Of a stretch of 64,000 nt of DNA, positions 23,601-36,026 are shown in pieces. The stretch is from contig JACDOX010000013.1 of assembly GCA_014549065.1 (NCBI GenBank), positions 124,001-188,000 of the forward strand, in the 5' to 3' direction. Within the stretch, counting starts at the first letter, position 1; the number at the start of each line of letters is the position of its first letter. Position numbers and translations under genes: made by a program. Origin of the DNA: Cardinalis cardinalis. Taxonomy: Eukaryota; Chordata; Aves; Passeriformes; Cardinalidae. The notes below the pieces were generated by a model that had not been told where the DNA came from, did not search any database, and saw only the letters and a program-made list of their open reading frames with translations.

Positions 23601-26254
23601 CATTCCTCTTATTTAGGCTTTTTTACCCCTTCACATCTTGGATTCCTATCTGCACAGTGGCCCAGCTTAAAAATGGGCCCCACCACAATCATATCATCAG
23701 AGCCACCACCCACCATCAGGAGGTAGATAGCTTCCTATCTATTAGGTTNAGGAACCAAATATTTGTCCTGCCAGGCTGAGTGATTGCTGCCTCCTATCCT
23801 GTAATTTATTCCTAGTTTGGCACCAATTCCCCCAAGAGATCAGAGAAGAGCCTGTTCAGACAGGCTATGCCTGGGGTTCCTGTGGATTAGTCCTTGGCAT
23901 CTCCCTGGATAACATCCAGGATCATTCCATATTGNAAGTTCCTCAGCACCCTACAGAGTTAGAAAAAGGAGCTAAAGGAATCATCTGAGGGACCTTTCTT
24001 TTTGTTGCACTGATGTGTTTGTTTTTAATAGTTTCAATATCTGAATTGGAAGGCAAGGGTTGGATTCATCTCACCCACATTAAACCATCTGGAAGATAGA
24101 TGCTCATCCTGACTAATCATGTCAGCTCTCTCTCTGTGCAGTTATGGCATATGATCCCTCCAGGGATCAGTTCTTCTCATCTATCTCAGACACCTGTTTT
24201 AGTGTCCTCTGCAACTGTCTCTCTGCAGCAATTTCTTAGGGAGATTGCAGCATTATTTCAACCTGGATCTCCACTTTTAGATAGATTATTTTGAGTTGGA
24301 TATCATTAACTTCTACAGTTGTACATCAAAATCTGGTCCAGTGTACTCCATACATTAGCCATANCAAATGCTAGAACTACTCATTTGACAGTGCACAGAT
24401 CCTAGTGTGCTGGTTTTTTGGCTTTTTGGGTTTTTTTTTTTTTTCCTGAGGATCTTTCAGTTAAAGATCTATCAGAATTGATTCCATACAGAAATTGGAT
24501 AATAAAGTCCTGAGCCCTGCCAGCATGTTTCTGTTCAAGTTAGATGGAAGTTGAAAGAGAATGGAGAAGGTGGTTGTCAAGGATCTACACATTAGTACAC
24601 ATAGCACAATAAAGAGACTGTCCCAAAAGGGAAAATCACCTGATTGCAGCTTTTGTAGTGTTTGAAGCTTTAGAGAGGTTATTTTACAGCACTCTTCAGA
24701 CATAACTATGCATCTATACATATGTAGGACACTGAAAGAATGTAATGNTTTATTCAAGGGCAAAGTGATACCCCACTTGCATAAGCTGTTATCCCTTAGG
24801 CAATGTGAGATTATACTGTCTTTTCCATAGAAGCCTTATTTGTGGCATTTAACCAGATCTAATATACTTGCTATTAGACAAACAGTGGGAGCTAAAGTAC
24901 CATAAAGATGCAAAGAAGGCTGCTTAAAGTGGAGGGATCTTATAATAGTTGTATTAGTTGTATTTACTGCAGTAAATACTTTGGATAGTATTTAATATTA
25001 TTAACAGATAGTTTTCATAGCTTTAAAGGATATGCAAAGGTGCTTTAAAATGATGTTTTCAATATCTGAAGGAAAGAGGATCATGCATGCAGTCTGTACA
25101 GAAACTGCTGCTTTCAAATGTCTCTAATTATAAAACAATATTTTTAACAATCCTAATGTTTGAGGCTGGGAAGTTTATCTATTAAGCAGCTTGATTATCT
25201 TGGAATAGGAAGTAATGGCATAAATCTTCTTCTTGTACCTGAAGGGCAAAAGTATAACTGAGGAACAGTTTGCAGTGGTGGCTGCAAGCCATGTCAGTGC
25301 TGGTTGGTCCTAGACCAGCTGTATGGTGATCTACTTTCCAGTTTCAACACAGTAGCCTCAGGCTGCTCTTGCTTGTACCAGTTTCCCAAATCCCCAGCAC
25401 TGCTGCTGTGACTGCTGAGAGCACAGCGAGACACATGGGGCATGGAGGAGGGAAAGGTGCCCTCACCAGAAGAGCCCGCATTCTTGAACCTTCCACCAAG
25501 ACCTGTGCAGAGGATTAAATTCAACTATTGAATTAGACTGGCTTAGATTTTACAGGTTTTTCATTTTGCTGCTAGAAGCTTTTTGTATGAATTTTTCCTT
25601 ACACTGTTGTGCTTTGTTTTTGTCCGCAGTGAGGTTGTACTAATTAATATTGATCATNGTGTTTTCATATAGCACTCCCTTGTGATGGGAAAGCTGGGAT
25701 ATAAATAGTTTTCAATCATTATTTGGATATCTTATATATGAGATATTTTAAAAATATCGCTGTGATATAATTTGAAAAAAAAAAATAATAGAAAGGGAAG
25801 TGCTGTTTTCCTTCTCTGAACCTTTTTTTTTTTAATCTTACAATCATCAATTAATTTAGTTCCCTGCATTTTTTGCAACAAGAGCTGAAATGACTGCTTT
25901 GTCTTCAAAGAGGATGGGCACAGCAAAATCTTCATGCACCTGGGCAAGTATCAAGATGTTAGTGGAGGTCTTGGAACAGGGCTTGTATGTGGCATATGTG
26001 TAGATGGGAGATGCTTCATGCAGTATGGAGCTATTTCTGTATTGCTTTTGGTAGAGGCTATGAATCAAGTTTGTATTAGAAATGGCTGAGACATTTCTGC
26101 ATAAATGGCAATTTTTCAAATTCAAATGTTTCAGAAAGATGTATCAGTTTTAAGCAGGGGCTTTTACTGGGGCAGGGGGACATCAGGGTAGTGGAGAGAA
26201 TTGCCAGGAGGCAGCAATGCCAGCAGTGCCAGCAGTGCTCTCATGGGACAGTAT
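23601..26254. other. Non-coding, unresolved flank of the LTR
   Basis: 23601-23960 is richer in GC than what follows and may be an unrecognised part of the retroviral insertion or another old repeat. From 24000 on it is ordinary AT-rich DNA with a poly(T) run at 24429-24444. A minus-strand frame at 25294-25524 and others near 25732-26125 show no domain. Confidence 0.5.
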
Positions 26255-27145
26255 AGTTTAATGTGTTNATCATTTACACAGATGAAGGGTTTGAGTGCAC
26301 CTTTAGCAGGTTTGCAGACCACACCAAGCTGAGTAATAGAGTTGACACATCTGAAGGAAGGGAAGCTATCCAGAGGNACCTGGAAAAGCTCAAGAAATTG
26401 TCCCATTGGATTCTCTTTAGGTTTTATAACACCAGGTGCCAGGTGCTGCATCTGTGTCACCACAGGTTTGGGGATGAACAGATCCAGAGCAGCCCTGCCA
26501 AGGAGGACTTAGGGTGCATGAGAGGCTGCACATAAGCAGGCAAAGTGCCCTCCCAGCCCAGAAAGCCAATTGTGTCCTGGGCTGCATCAAAGCAGCATGG
26601 CCAGCTGGTCAAAGGAGGGGATTCTGCCCCTTCTCCACTCTGGTGAGACNCACCTGGAGTGCTGCATCCAGCTCTGGGGCCCCATCACAGGAGGGACATT
26701 GTCCTGTTGGCGCGAGTCCAGGGGAGGCCACCANAATGATGAGAGGGATGAAGCACCTCTGCTACAAGCTAAAATTGAGAGAGCTGAGGTTGTTCATCCT
26801 GCAAAAGAGAAAGCTCTGGGCAGACCTTATTGCAGACTTCCTGCACCTGAAGGGCACCTATAAGAAAGGCAGAGACAAAGTTTTAGCAGGGTCTGTTGTG
26901 ATAGGGCAACGATAATGGTTTTATACTAAAATGGTATCATACTAAATGGTATTATCTTGGATATAAAGAAGAAGGTTTTTTTACAAGGGTAGTAAAGTAC
27001 TGGAACATGTTGCCCAAAGAGGTGGTGGATGTCCCATCTCTGGAAACATTCCAGGTCAGGCTGGATGGGGCCCTGAGCAACTGATCTCTTTGAAGATATC
27101 TCTGTTCAATGCAAGGAGATTGAGCTTGATGATNTTTAAAAGTCT
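26255..27145 (+). mobile_element. CR1 LINE, decayed copy with mutated RT motif
   Basis: This covers the CR1 reverse transcriptase from just before the catalytic Asp pair to near the 3' end. In one frame it reads DEGFECTFSRFADHTKLSNR, where the family has F-A-D-D at this place; the second catalytic Asp is replaced by His (codon 26320-26322). Further on KEDLGCMRGC, then RELRLFILQKRKLWADLIAD and LHLKG follow in CR1 order but in shifted frames. The copy continues to a WNMLPKEVVDVPSLETFQ-like region near 27000-27060 and a LDGALSN-like stretch, and fades before the ATTCTATG tail. It has two or more frame shifts and lacks the 5' half, so it cannot be active. A local AT-rich interruption at about 26910-26960 contains short direct repeats of ACTAAATGGTAT type. 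Confidence 0.93.
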
Positions 27146-30100
27146 CAAACTATGGTGTCCTGGGACAGGTCCTAACCATTTAGACNTCCATCTTTTCGAT
27201 GTAATTGTCACTACTTTATCACTGAATTAGACTTTACTGAATATCTTAGAAAGATTCTAATTTAATTCTACTCAGTAGTGGAAGTAAGTTACAAACTCCC
27301 AGGAGGTGCCTCAAAACAGATTCATCTTGATTGAGTTGGTTTTGTTTAGAGTGGATGTATAGATAATTTAAAAAATCTTTCAAGCTGTCATTCCAAAGCT
27401 GCATACCTGTAAAAATAAATTATATTGCCTTACACTGCACTTTAGGAACCATGACAATCATATAGTCACGCTTATTTTAGTTTGCTTGTGGTANTAGCCA
27501 GCAGCATCTCTTTCCAGAACAAATGTATTTCTGTACAAATATACAGAAAAAAGATATGCAGCAAACTTCATAATCTTGCTGGCAGATTTTTTACACATAA
27601 AATAATTTTAAAAATTTCAATTAATTAAGTATATTAAATCATGACATTATAGGCCCAGAAATAACAGCTTCAGCCTTTTAGTATAAGAAATCTGCAGGCT
27701 ACCTATGGAACCCATAGCATAGGTCTCATGAAAATGTGGTCAGAAAGTATAATGTAGGTTATTTTCAGGTATTTTAAGGAGTACTGTTANAGATAACTAA
27801 CATCAGTTTGTAAGGAGAAGGATATGAAAAGTAGCATTTCTAAAAATCCCCTTAAATATTGTGCTTTCCCCACCAATATATGTGACATCTCAGCAACATA
27901 TGTGCTGCTGGGGGTGTGAGAATTTTGCATACATAAGTTTTCTCTCAATTATTTAACTGATTCATAATTTGCCACCTACGTGTAGATAACTATCCAAAAT
28001 CCTGATTATATTACTTTTACATGTAATAAAATAATTTTGTATTGAACTACAAAGTCTTTAATAACTTTAACCCCCCCCCGATGTATAAATATATATATGC
28101 ATGCGTTTCCTCTCTTGTTTTAGGCTTTAATTTTGTCCCTTGATAGTCACTGCATGAACATCTGTCAGTAGAAGTTCTGCTCCAGATCACACAGAACATG
28201 ATGTGAAAAACTTCTACAATGGAACAGAACAATTTGTATGAGGATTAGTACTCATCTAAATCTTAACAGTAGTCTTAATCACATTTTGAACAAAACCATC
28301 CATANGATGAGAAAAAGGGTTAATGACAAACTTCACTTAAGACAGCATGGACAAACATGGTTCATGATNTAATTTTATTTTGAGAAGTTAGATTTATGGA
28401 TTACAACTGAGTCAATTATTCCTGTAAATACAGAGAAAATAACTACCTTTCCAACAAGAAGCAGCTGTGTTTTTCCAATACTATTAAAATTTGAATTAAT
28501 ACTAANAGAAACAAAAAATGAAGGGAGTAAGTGGATTATGGGCATTACTTGTTCCAAATGACATAATTCCACCACAGACTCCATANTAAGTATTTTTGGT
28601 AAAATGATACTNCAGCTTTAACTATAACCTTAACTATAACCCTAGTAATATTTACTGAAAACTCTTCTCTGTGGAATTGGTAATCATGCTCATGAAAAAA
28701 AGAAAGATAAAAACATCAACATGAATAGAATATTTTAGTTTAAAATCTGATTAATTAAATCTCAGCTCTGTCCTTCACAGATTTCTTTCATGAGGTGATG
28801 GCCAGTAGGGACCACTATAATTCATTGGTTTGAACTCTGTCTGCAGACATTTCCTCAGAAACTGGATTAAACCATATTTTATAGGAAGACATGTAATAAT
28901 TTCTTGCAGATCTAAAGTTGTGATGAATTTATAGCCACCTGATAAGCTGATCCAATTTTTACCTACCTTCACAGCTAAGAAAAATCACATGTCATTTTAG
29001 GGCTCAAAGTTGTTTTTTCTCCCCTTTATCTTCAGTTCCAGCTACTGAATTGTTCCAATGCCTTTGGCTGAGAGACATTATGTGAACAAAAGCTTTGTTC
29101 GTGGATCAGATCGTTAAAAAAATCAAGCAGTACTCCTCAGTGTCCACGTTGTAAACTGTGTCTTTTGTGACCTGGATTATTTGTGACCCCCTTTGTACAC
29201 TCTGCACTTTCCACACTGTTGCTTAAATGGGACTGTCAGAGTCAGAAACAGGATTCTAGGAGTGGTTTTAGCACTGCTGTGCTCAAAGTGCCTTTCCAGT
29301 TTATTCTTGCATTACCCTTGGAGCATATGCAAGCATCTTACTAAGTGCTATGGCCAGAGCATTGGAACAGGTCAGTGAAGGACACTTGGGTTTTTCTAGT
29401 GAATACTTCAATAGGTCTCTCACCTGTNAGAACAGCTGGCCTTCTTTGCATCCAAACAGCATTTGCTTGAATTAGAGTACATTTTGCTGGACAGTGTTTT
29501 TGTCCCTAATCTCATAATTTACTGCCTCCCCTATCTTGGTGGTATCTTTATTCTACAGTTGCACTACATCTTCCATGAGTCCTTGATAAAAACATCCAAT
29601 AACATGGGTACATACTCTTCTAGGAGATTTCAGGAGACACTGTGGATGCTGGATCTAGGACTAAGTATGAGGTGAAACTNATTATCATAATTTCATTAAG
29701 ATCTTAATATGCCTTTCTGAGTGGAAATTAGCTTTTCACCTCTCCATTGGCTTTCACTGTACCTTGTTTTCATTCCTGTCAGCATTTGTAGAAGTTTTTG
29801 AATCAATAAAAGAGAAACNCCTTAAAATCAGTGGTGGTTAAACTTCTCCAGATCCTGAAAGAGCCTCTTAGTGGCCAATGTGATCAAAATGCAGATAGGT
29901 ATACTTTGTGATACCATGAAGAAATATAAGAATTGGGCAAGGCATTTTCACAAACCCTCTTATACAGTGGTGGAGGAAGAAACTATAACAGCTGCTGAAA
30001 ACTCAAAGAATAGAGAATTCAGTTTGTTGGGATGTTTTGTAAAATCTGCATGAAAAAGTAGTGAGTGGGGTAAGGACAGTCACTGAAAACAAAGAGTGGT

Positions 30101-32844
30101 ACCAATTGCTGTGAGGGTGGGCAGAGAGCTGTGACTGCCTAATTAGGGCATCAGTTATCCCACAGTCCTGTGGGAAAGTCCAAAAGATACAAAGATCATT
30201 GAGATTTTTTGGAGCACGCTACTGCTGAGCTTCAGACCCTTGCTATGTCAACATGCATGTTTTACAAATAGCTGTGCAACAATCAATCAGATTTAGACTA
30301 ATGTTGTTTTCTCAGGTTGTTGGTTCATGTTGCAGGTCTTACCAGTAATCAGGCAAAATCTNTCACAAGGTGAAGACTGCAAAGTAGTGCTGTGAGAAAG
30401 GGCACTGACTTATTCACCAGCCAGAGGAAACAGGTGCATGATGAATGGTGCAAGAAAAAACAAGTGAGCAAGGATCTAACCTAACTTGAATGGAATGGCT
30501 GATGGAGTACATATTCAGTCTGTTTTGTAACGTGGTTTTGTCAATTTTTGGTACGCACTACATAGGCTAAATCCCCCCACTCTTTCTAATACTTTGTGCT
30601 ACACCANTTGACCTAAGGGTAGGATTTAAACATAAGGTTGTCCTTGAGGCAGGGACTTTGAAACCAGAAATGTGGAAATTAGCCTTTCCTCCCCTTTAGT
30701 ATAGATTTACCACCAACTCAGTGACGCAGTTTCCTCCTCTACCTCTAACGACACAAATGCCTAAAGTTCTTAGCCTGAAAACCTGAATTTACCTCTGCTT
30801 CTTTCTCCATGTAGGGTGAATGATTCATTTTGTTCCATGACGCTGCTTCCAACTGCAAAACTGTTACATAAAGACACTCAGGCCTTCTGCTTTTCATTCA
30901 GCTTTGGGAATTTCCTGTGCTTTATCACCAAGACCTATGTAGAGTGAAGTTAAGGATGATTTTGAGTCAGGTGCTAGCAATCCACACAGATTATATTTTT
31001 TATATTTGTGCTATTTTTCCTTTATAGTATGATTTCTGATATTTAACATTCATCCCACTTCAAAATTCAATATTTTTAAGCTAAATACTGCTTTATCTTG
31101 TCCATAATAATTTTATATCAACATGATATTTACGCAGTCCCAATTCAAGAAGACTGTCCTGTTCAAGGAGCTGAGGAATCTGTGTATGTCACAAGACCAG
31201 CAGTGGGAAGAATATACGCAGATTTAACCAATTAATAGAAATGGCCTGCCATGGGAATAGTTTATTCCCCAAAATAACTCAATTAATTCTATTTCATCTT
31301 GTCTATTTTTTAAAACAAAAAGTGTATAAAGCTCTTTTCATTGTGAAGGTGTTTTAGCCCTATTTTTTCTTCTGGTTTTCAATATTTTTAATTTCTGTTT
31401 TATGCTTGTCTATAGATTCAAAGGTAATTAAATATGCGTCCTCTGATTAGGCAGGCCCCACACATGGGCAGCATCTGTTCAACACAGTGAGATTTGGACT
31501 GACCTATAAAGAAATGGGTGATGAAGAGATAAGGACTTCTCCTGCTTCCTCACCCAGGTTTCCTTTTTGTATGATAGACGAGGATGCTGCTTTGCTCCTA
31601 ACATAATGATTAACCATTCCTAACAAGGTGATTTTCAGTAGGTGAAACTTTCCAGTTTATTAGCATTATTTTGACTTTGAAAAAATGATAATTAGTATGT
31701 GCTAAAATGGTATACCTCAGGCTTTCTACTATTAGCTCTGAAACAGGAGACAAAGAGCCAGGAGTAATGGAACATTTTAAACTTGGTTTNGGAAGTATTA
31801 TTAATATGCTTCATGTAAAATTATTATTGCCGTTCACTGTAAGCTATTATTGAAACATATTAAAGGCAATCATCACAGTATTCTAGACATCATACTATTC
31901 TCTGTCAGTATGTTATTAAATAGCATCATATATATGACAAATGTGTTCTCTAAGCATTTAAATGCTTTGTTTTGTTTGGGGAGGAGGGGAAATGCAGCAA
32001 AACAGCACTATTGGGCCATATTTTTAGCTGCTGCAAATTAACATAGCTCCACTGGGAGTGGAGCCAGGAATTTAAAATTATTGTTGAACTTTACAGTAGA
32101 ATCAGCTACTGTGGCACTTCAATTATATGGAGGGCTAGGGTGTAGGAAATATTTGAAAGAAAGCATAATGGATTATCTGTGGATAAGCTCTGTTTCCATG
32201 CCAGGTGAGCTGAATAAAATATTTCAAGCTGCAAAATATTGAATGTATGTAACATGTTTCAGTACTGGCATTATAAATATTCAGTAAAGGAAAAANTGAT
32301 GCATACAAACTCCATAACTTTCTAATACAGTAAAATTCTCTGCATGCATACTCTGAAGTAATAGCTAAAACCCTGTTTTTATAATCAGCATGGGGATTTA
32401 CATATTCTCTAATGAAATCTCTGCTNAATAAGCCATATGGTCATAACACTATGGTCTGCAGCAAGAGAAACAGTATTATTCTGAAACAANAATCAGATAA
32501 GAGGCAAAAGATGAAGCAGTTAACAATTTTTTTCAGAGGGCAAAATGAGATAGCAAAACTTGTATTCTAAAAATTAGGTAATATTAGAAAAAAACCCCCA
32601 CAGTTAAGAGACATAAGATTTTTTAAATGCAAAGAAGTGAAATGCAGTATATGTGTAAAGAAGTGTACTTAACTATTCTCACAGTGTGGCTGAATGTTTA
32701 ATTATATGTATCAGCACTGAAAAAAGCGTTTGGCACCATGGAGGACAGGACAGTGGAGTCACTGTAATCCAGTGTGAGATCCTAAAAATACTGGTGGGAC
32801 CAGAGTAGAAAACACAACTGAAAGTAATCTAATATTGTGTAACT
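27146..32844. other. Non-coding, AT-rich, no gene seen
   Basis: About 5.7 kb of AT-rich DNA with short frames only. It holds a C9 run at 28071-28079 and a small telomere-like direct repeat at 28617-28644, listed separately. The segment 31970-32290 looks even in composition, has no repeats and could be conserved non-coding sequence, but this cannot be judged without alignment. Confidence 0.55.
28617..28644. repeat. 12-bp direct repeat resembling a degenerate telomere motif
   Basis: TTAACTATAACC occurs twice in tandem and is followed by CTAG. CTATAACC and CTTAACC variants recall the vertebrate CCCTAA motif, but no perfect CCCTAA unit is present. A local duplication is more likely than an interstitial telomere. 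Confidence 0.6.
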
Positions 32845-32895
32845 CAATCTTTCCTGGAATGCTGNGTTCAGTTCTGCTCAGCTNGTCTTATTAGA
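32845..32895 (+). mobile_element. Possible degraded CR1 ORF2 segment
   Basis: CTGGAATGCTG followed by TTCAGTTCTGCTC resembles the CR1 block CTGGAGTGCTG..TCCAGCTCTGGGG seen at 26653-26678, with mostly C/T changes. It lies on the same strand as, and about 550 bases upstream of, the CR1 tail at 33428, roughly the spacing seen in the other copies. It may be the same old insertion, but the sequence between is not recognisable. Confidence 0.3.
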
Positions 32896-32986
32896 TCTAT
32901 AAACAGGAAGAAGAAGGGTTCAAGACTGGGTCATTGAATCACAACTACTAGTGGAACTCATCACTACCAGTCATCATTAAAGACAA

Positions 32987-33015
32987 GGAAAAAAAAAAGA
33001 NAAAAAAAAGAAAAG
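32987..33015. repeat. A-rich simple sequence
   Basis: A-rich tract interrupted by single G bases and N bases. It lies between the possible CR1 segment and the CR1 tail, so it may be an expansion inside an old insertion. Confidence 0.85.
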
Positions 33016-33427
33016 NATTAATCTTACAGTAAATGAATGATGAAAACATCAACAGTTATAAGAATCAAGGCACATCACAGATCTTATAGATGGGAAGACC
33101 AAGTAAGGAATTAGCAGGACCAACAAGGGTTCTTTTTGAATTATAAGTAATTTCCCCCAGCTGCTAACAGTTTATTGGCTGCCTCACCAGCTGGCTGGAC
33201 AAGCCCCATCTATGTAAACCAGCAATGGAAATTGGGTCCTTGGTAAAAATATGTAGTTCTGTCTGTGAATCTCAAAATGAAGAAAGTCATTAAGGAAAAT
33301 GAAACTGAGGTGCCAGAGTAATTCCTCNGTTTGTAAAGGGGAGGGCTCTTAGGGAAAAAAAACATGTAGAGGTGATACCCATAAAATAGCCTATAATTAA
33401 ACAACAGGGATCTTAATAGTACAGGAT

Positions 33428-33490
33428 TAATNGTTGGACTCAATGATCTTTGAGGTCTTTTCCAACCTAAACCATTTTATGATTCTATGA
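33428..33490 (+). mobile_element. CR1 LINE, 3' tail fragment
   Basis: Clear CR1 terminus: GTTGGACTCAATGATCTTTG, then AGGTCTTTTCCAACCTAAAC, then CATTTTATGATTCTATGA. The two ATTCTATG-like words at the end are the typical CR1 terminus, and they differ from the CCAGGATATTCT type at 4221 and 22258, so this copy belongs to another CR1 subfamily. No coding part is recognisable directly upstream. Confidence 0.92.
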
Positions 33491-35978
33491 AAATCATGAT
33501 CCTTAAAGAAGAAATAAAGCTTACAGCCCATTACTTGTTACAACTGCTGCCAGCCTAGTGAATAAAATTCTCTTCTATGAGAAACACAGACACAACTGGA
33601 AGTAGAATTGAAGTAATGAAACACAAATGTTTTATATCAATTTCTACCCCAAAGGATGGCCTTAGGGTTATGGTTTTAGCCCTTTAGAGAGTAGAAGTGA
33701 AATGAGGCATTTCCTCATTTAAGATGTAACATTAATGTGCTGCCTCTGCTAGTTTCTTTTAACGTGCTATTATTTCTTCCTTGATAAGATTCAATTAATT
33801 GGTGAGATAATGAAATAGCTATTCCCCAAGAATTGTTATGTAACTTATATTAACTTGTCTTAATGCAATGGAAGATACCAAAGTTCAAAATATTTTATTT
33901 CTTTACTGTTTTCAGCTCTTTTGCACATTCATTTTACACAGTAAATATTCAGTATTATAAAAAACTTACAACCTCATGCATTTAGTGTTTTAGCAGCACA
34001 GCTTCTCTGATTTGTTCAGTGAATGCTTGTTTTGTTCTTAATAATTACAAATGTGTATGTAATGATGCACTGGTTTGGTATCATTATGTTACACAGGCTA
34101 TCTAAAGCTATTGCCTAAGGACTGTAATACAATCTGCTGGATCCTGGGCAGAATTACANAGTGCTCTACATTATCCTGTAGTTCATGCATCACTGAGTGT
34201 TTTCCTCTCCTAATTAGAGACCAGCCAATTGCACTATTTATAATTACTTAATATGATGAGCATTTATGTAAAGAGGGNTTAAATAAAGAGAGATTTAGCA
34301 AAAAACAGAGCAAATAAAATAAATATTTAATTAGCGAAGCAGTAAGCTTCAGGATACTGAGATCTTCAAAACTTGTTTTCTATTAGTTTNTTCTTTAGAG
34401 ACCACTTTCTCCAAGTGGAAAACACACTGACACAGTCACAAAAACCCCTTTAAATCTTACGTGGAAAACATTGACACAAAATCTTGATCCGAATAAATTT
34501 GTTGATGCAGGTAATGTTATTTCAAGGCACATATTATGTGCCTCTTCAGAAACAGGAGTGATTATTCTATATTAAAAGCTAAATTCTATTAAAATACTGG
34601 ACTGTTGGGGGAGGTTTTGATGGCATATATACTCTTCAGATTTCTTTACATTAGTTCTTCTGAAGGTAATTCAATTATTTATTCATACTGAAATTTGGAG
34701 GAAAAAACCTGCAAAAACACATTTAGTACTATGTGCTCCTGCTACTTTCCTGTGGAGCAAAACTACTTCTAACCCAGTCCAGATCAGAGCTGAGCACTTC
34801 AGCTTTCTCTGCTTTATATCTTCTTCTTGCCTCCAATAGATTTAACATTGCAGGGACTAGAGCAACTCACCTTGTCTCAAAAAGCCCAGTTGCTTGAATG
34901 ATTTCTTCTCTAGCAAATCTGGACGAAACTGTTAATGTTATGATTATGCAAGTGGTTGCTTCCTTGCTCTTTGATGCAGTCTTATCTGCATGATGCAGGT
35001 TNAAAAAAAGAAAAAAGTGCTTAAATATAGTGTTTCCCCTAACCCAAGTTATACTGACAACCAGTTTAGCATGCAACTGTCTTTGATGTTATGCCAACAG
35101 ATCAGAGCTGAGCATCTGTGAGTATGTTAGAGAAGAGATCTTCTGAAGTCCTTGATCAACTGAAGTCAGCTCAACACGTCTTACCACAGTCCTAGCAAAG
35201 GAAAAGGTTTCTGTTCTGTTTTCATAATATTTATAACTTTTCTGGGCTCATCATGTCTGCAAAGTAAATCAGAGGATGAAAACTGTTTTGCATAAAATCT
35301 GATCTGGTAGTATCTTGGGAGGGACAGAATAAGATTTACATTCAAATGTAGAAATACAGTGTATAAACAAAACTATGAAATTTTAAATTCTAGCAAAANT
35401 AAGATGAAGTTTTTTTGGAAAAGCCAAGGCAACAAACATANAGCACTTCAAAACAGCTAAGCAATAAAAGCATAGCTCATCATTTGTCAGCACCTTTTTG
35501 GAGTGTTTTCGAACACTCCTCTTTAACATTGCCCAACCTATATCATTTACACAAACCCAAATGTATAGAAATGTACAACCATGAAACTAGGGGCTGTTCN
35601 CTCCTCTATGTCATGGCTAATCTGTGCTACAACTTCCCAGAGGTGACAGAGACAGGACTTAGGAGAAGTCTCTCTAGTTCATCTGGTTTTTGTAGTCTCT
35701 CTCTTTATGTTGGTCCAGTACAGTCCCCTTTGCTTCCCAAGAGGATCCTGTACACTGAGACAAAAACACATAGTACAGCTGAGCCCTGCTTACATACCAG
35801 TTGTGTCTCAATGGTGTAAAGGAGAGGCAGGAGAGGAAACCTTTATTCAGCAAAGGCACGAATACTCTAGAAGCAGAAATGCAGCTGTAGCAACATGTGC
35901 AGTGTATTTACTTAAGTGTTTAAGTGGATTGATAGGTCTCTAAAGACAAGAGATGAAGATTTAAGCAGTAGTGGGCAC
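33491..35978. other. Non-coding, AT-rich, no gene seen
   Basis: No gene or interspersed repeat seen. Around 34200-34340 several TAATTA-like homeodomain core sites cluster in even, repeat-free sequence; this is only suggestive of a regulatory element. Open frames near 35415-35860 overlap on both strands and have no domain. A TTCG-loop hairpin lies at 35500-35519. Confidence 0.5.
35500..35519. repeat. Perfect 8-bp hairpin with TTCG loop
   Basis: The arms GGAGTGTT and AACACTCC pair perfectly around TTCG; an RNA of the plus strand would carry a UUCG tetraloop closed by a T-A pair. No RNA gene or terminator context is seen, so this is probably chance or a local inverted duplication. Confidence 0.9.
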
Positions 35979-36026
35979 ACTTCATGTGTTGAACTTCATG
36001 TGTTGAACTTCATGTGTTGAACTTCA
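35979..36026. repeat. Tandem repeat, 14-bp unit, 3.4 copies
   Basis: The unit ACTTCATGTGTTGA is present three times without any difference, followed by a partial copy (ACTTCA). Perfect identity suggests a recent expansion, likely variable in length among individuals. Confidence 0.97.

Noticed and set aside
26164..26915. Open frames of 90-133 codons that look gene-like
   Set aside because: The plus-strand ones are disrupted CR1 ORF2 segments; the minus-strand one is antisense to them.
28617..28644. Interstitial telomere sequence
   Set aside because: Only two copies of a 12-bp word and no perfect CCCTAA unit, so it is recorded only as a direct repeat.
34780..35114. 17-bp direct repeat CAGATCAGAGCTGAGCA at 34780 and 35098
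   Set aside because: One exact 17-base match in 64 kb is not far from chance given the number of comparisons; the flanks do not match, so no duplication or insertion is supported.
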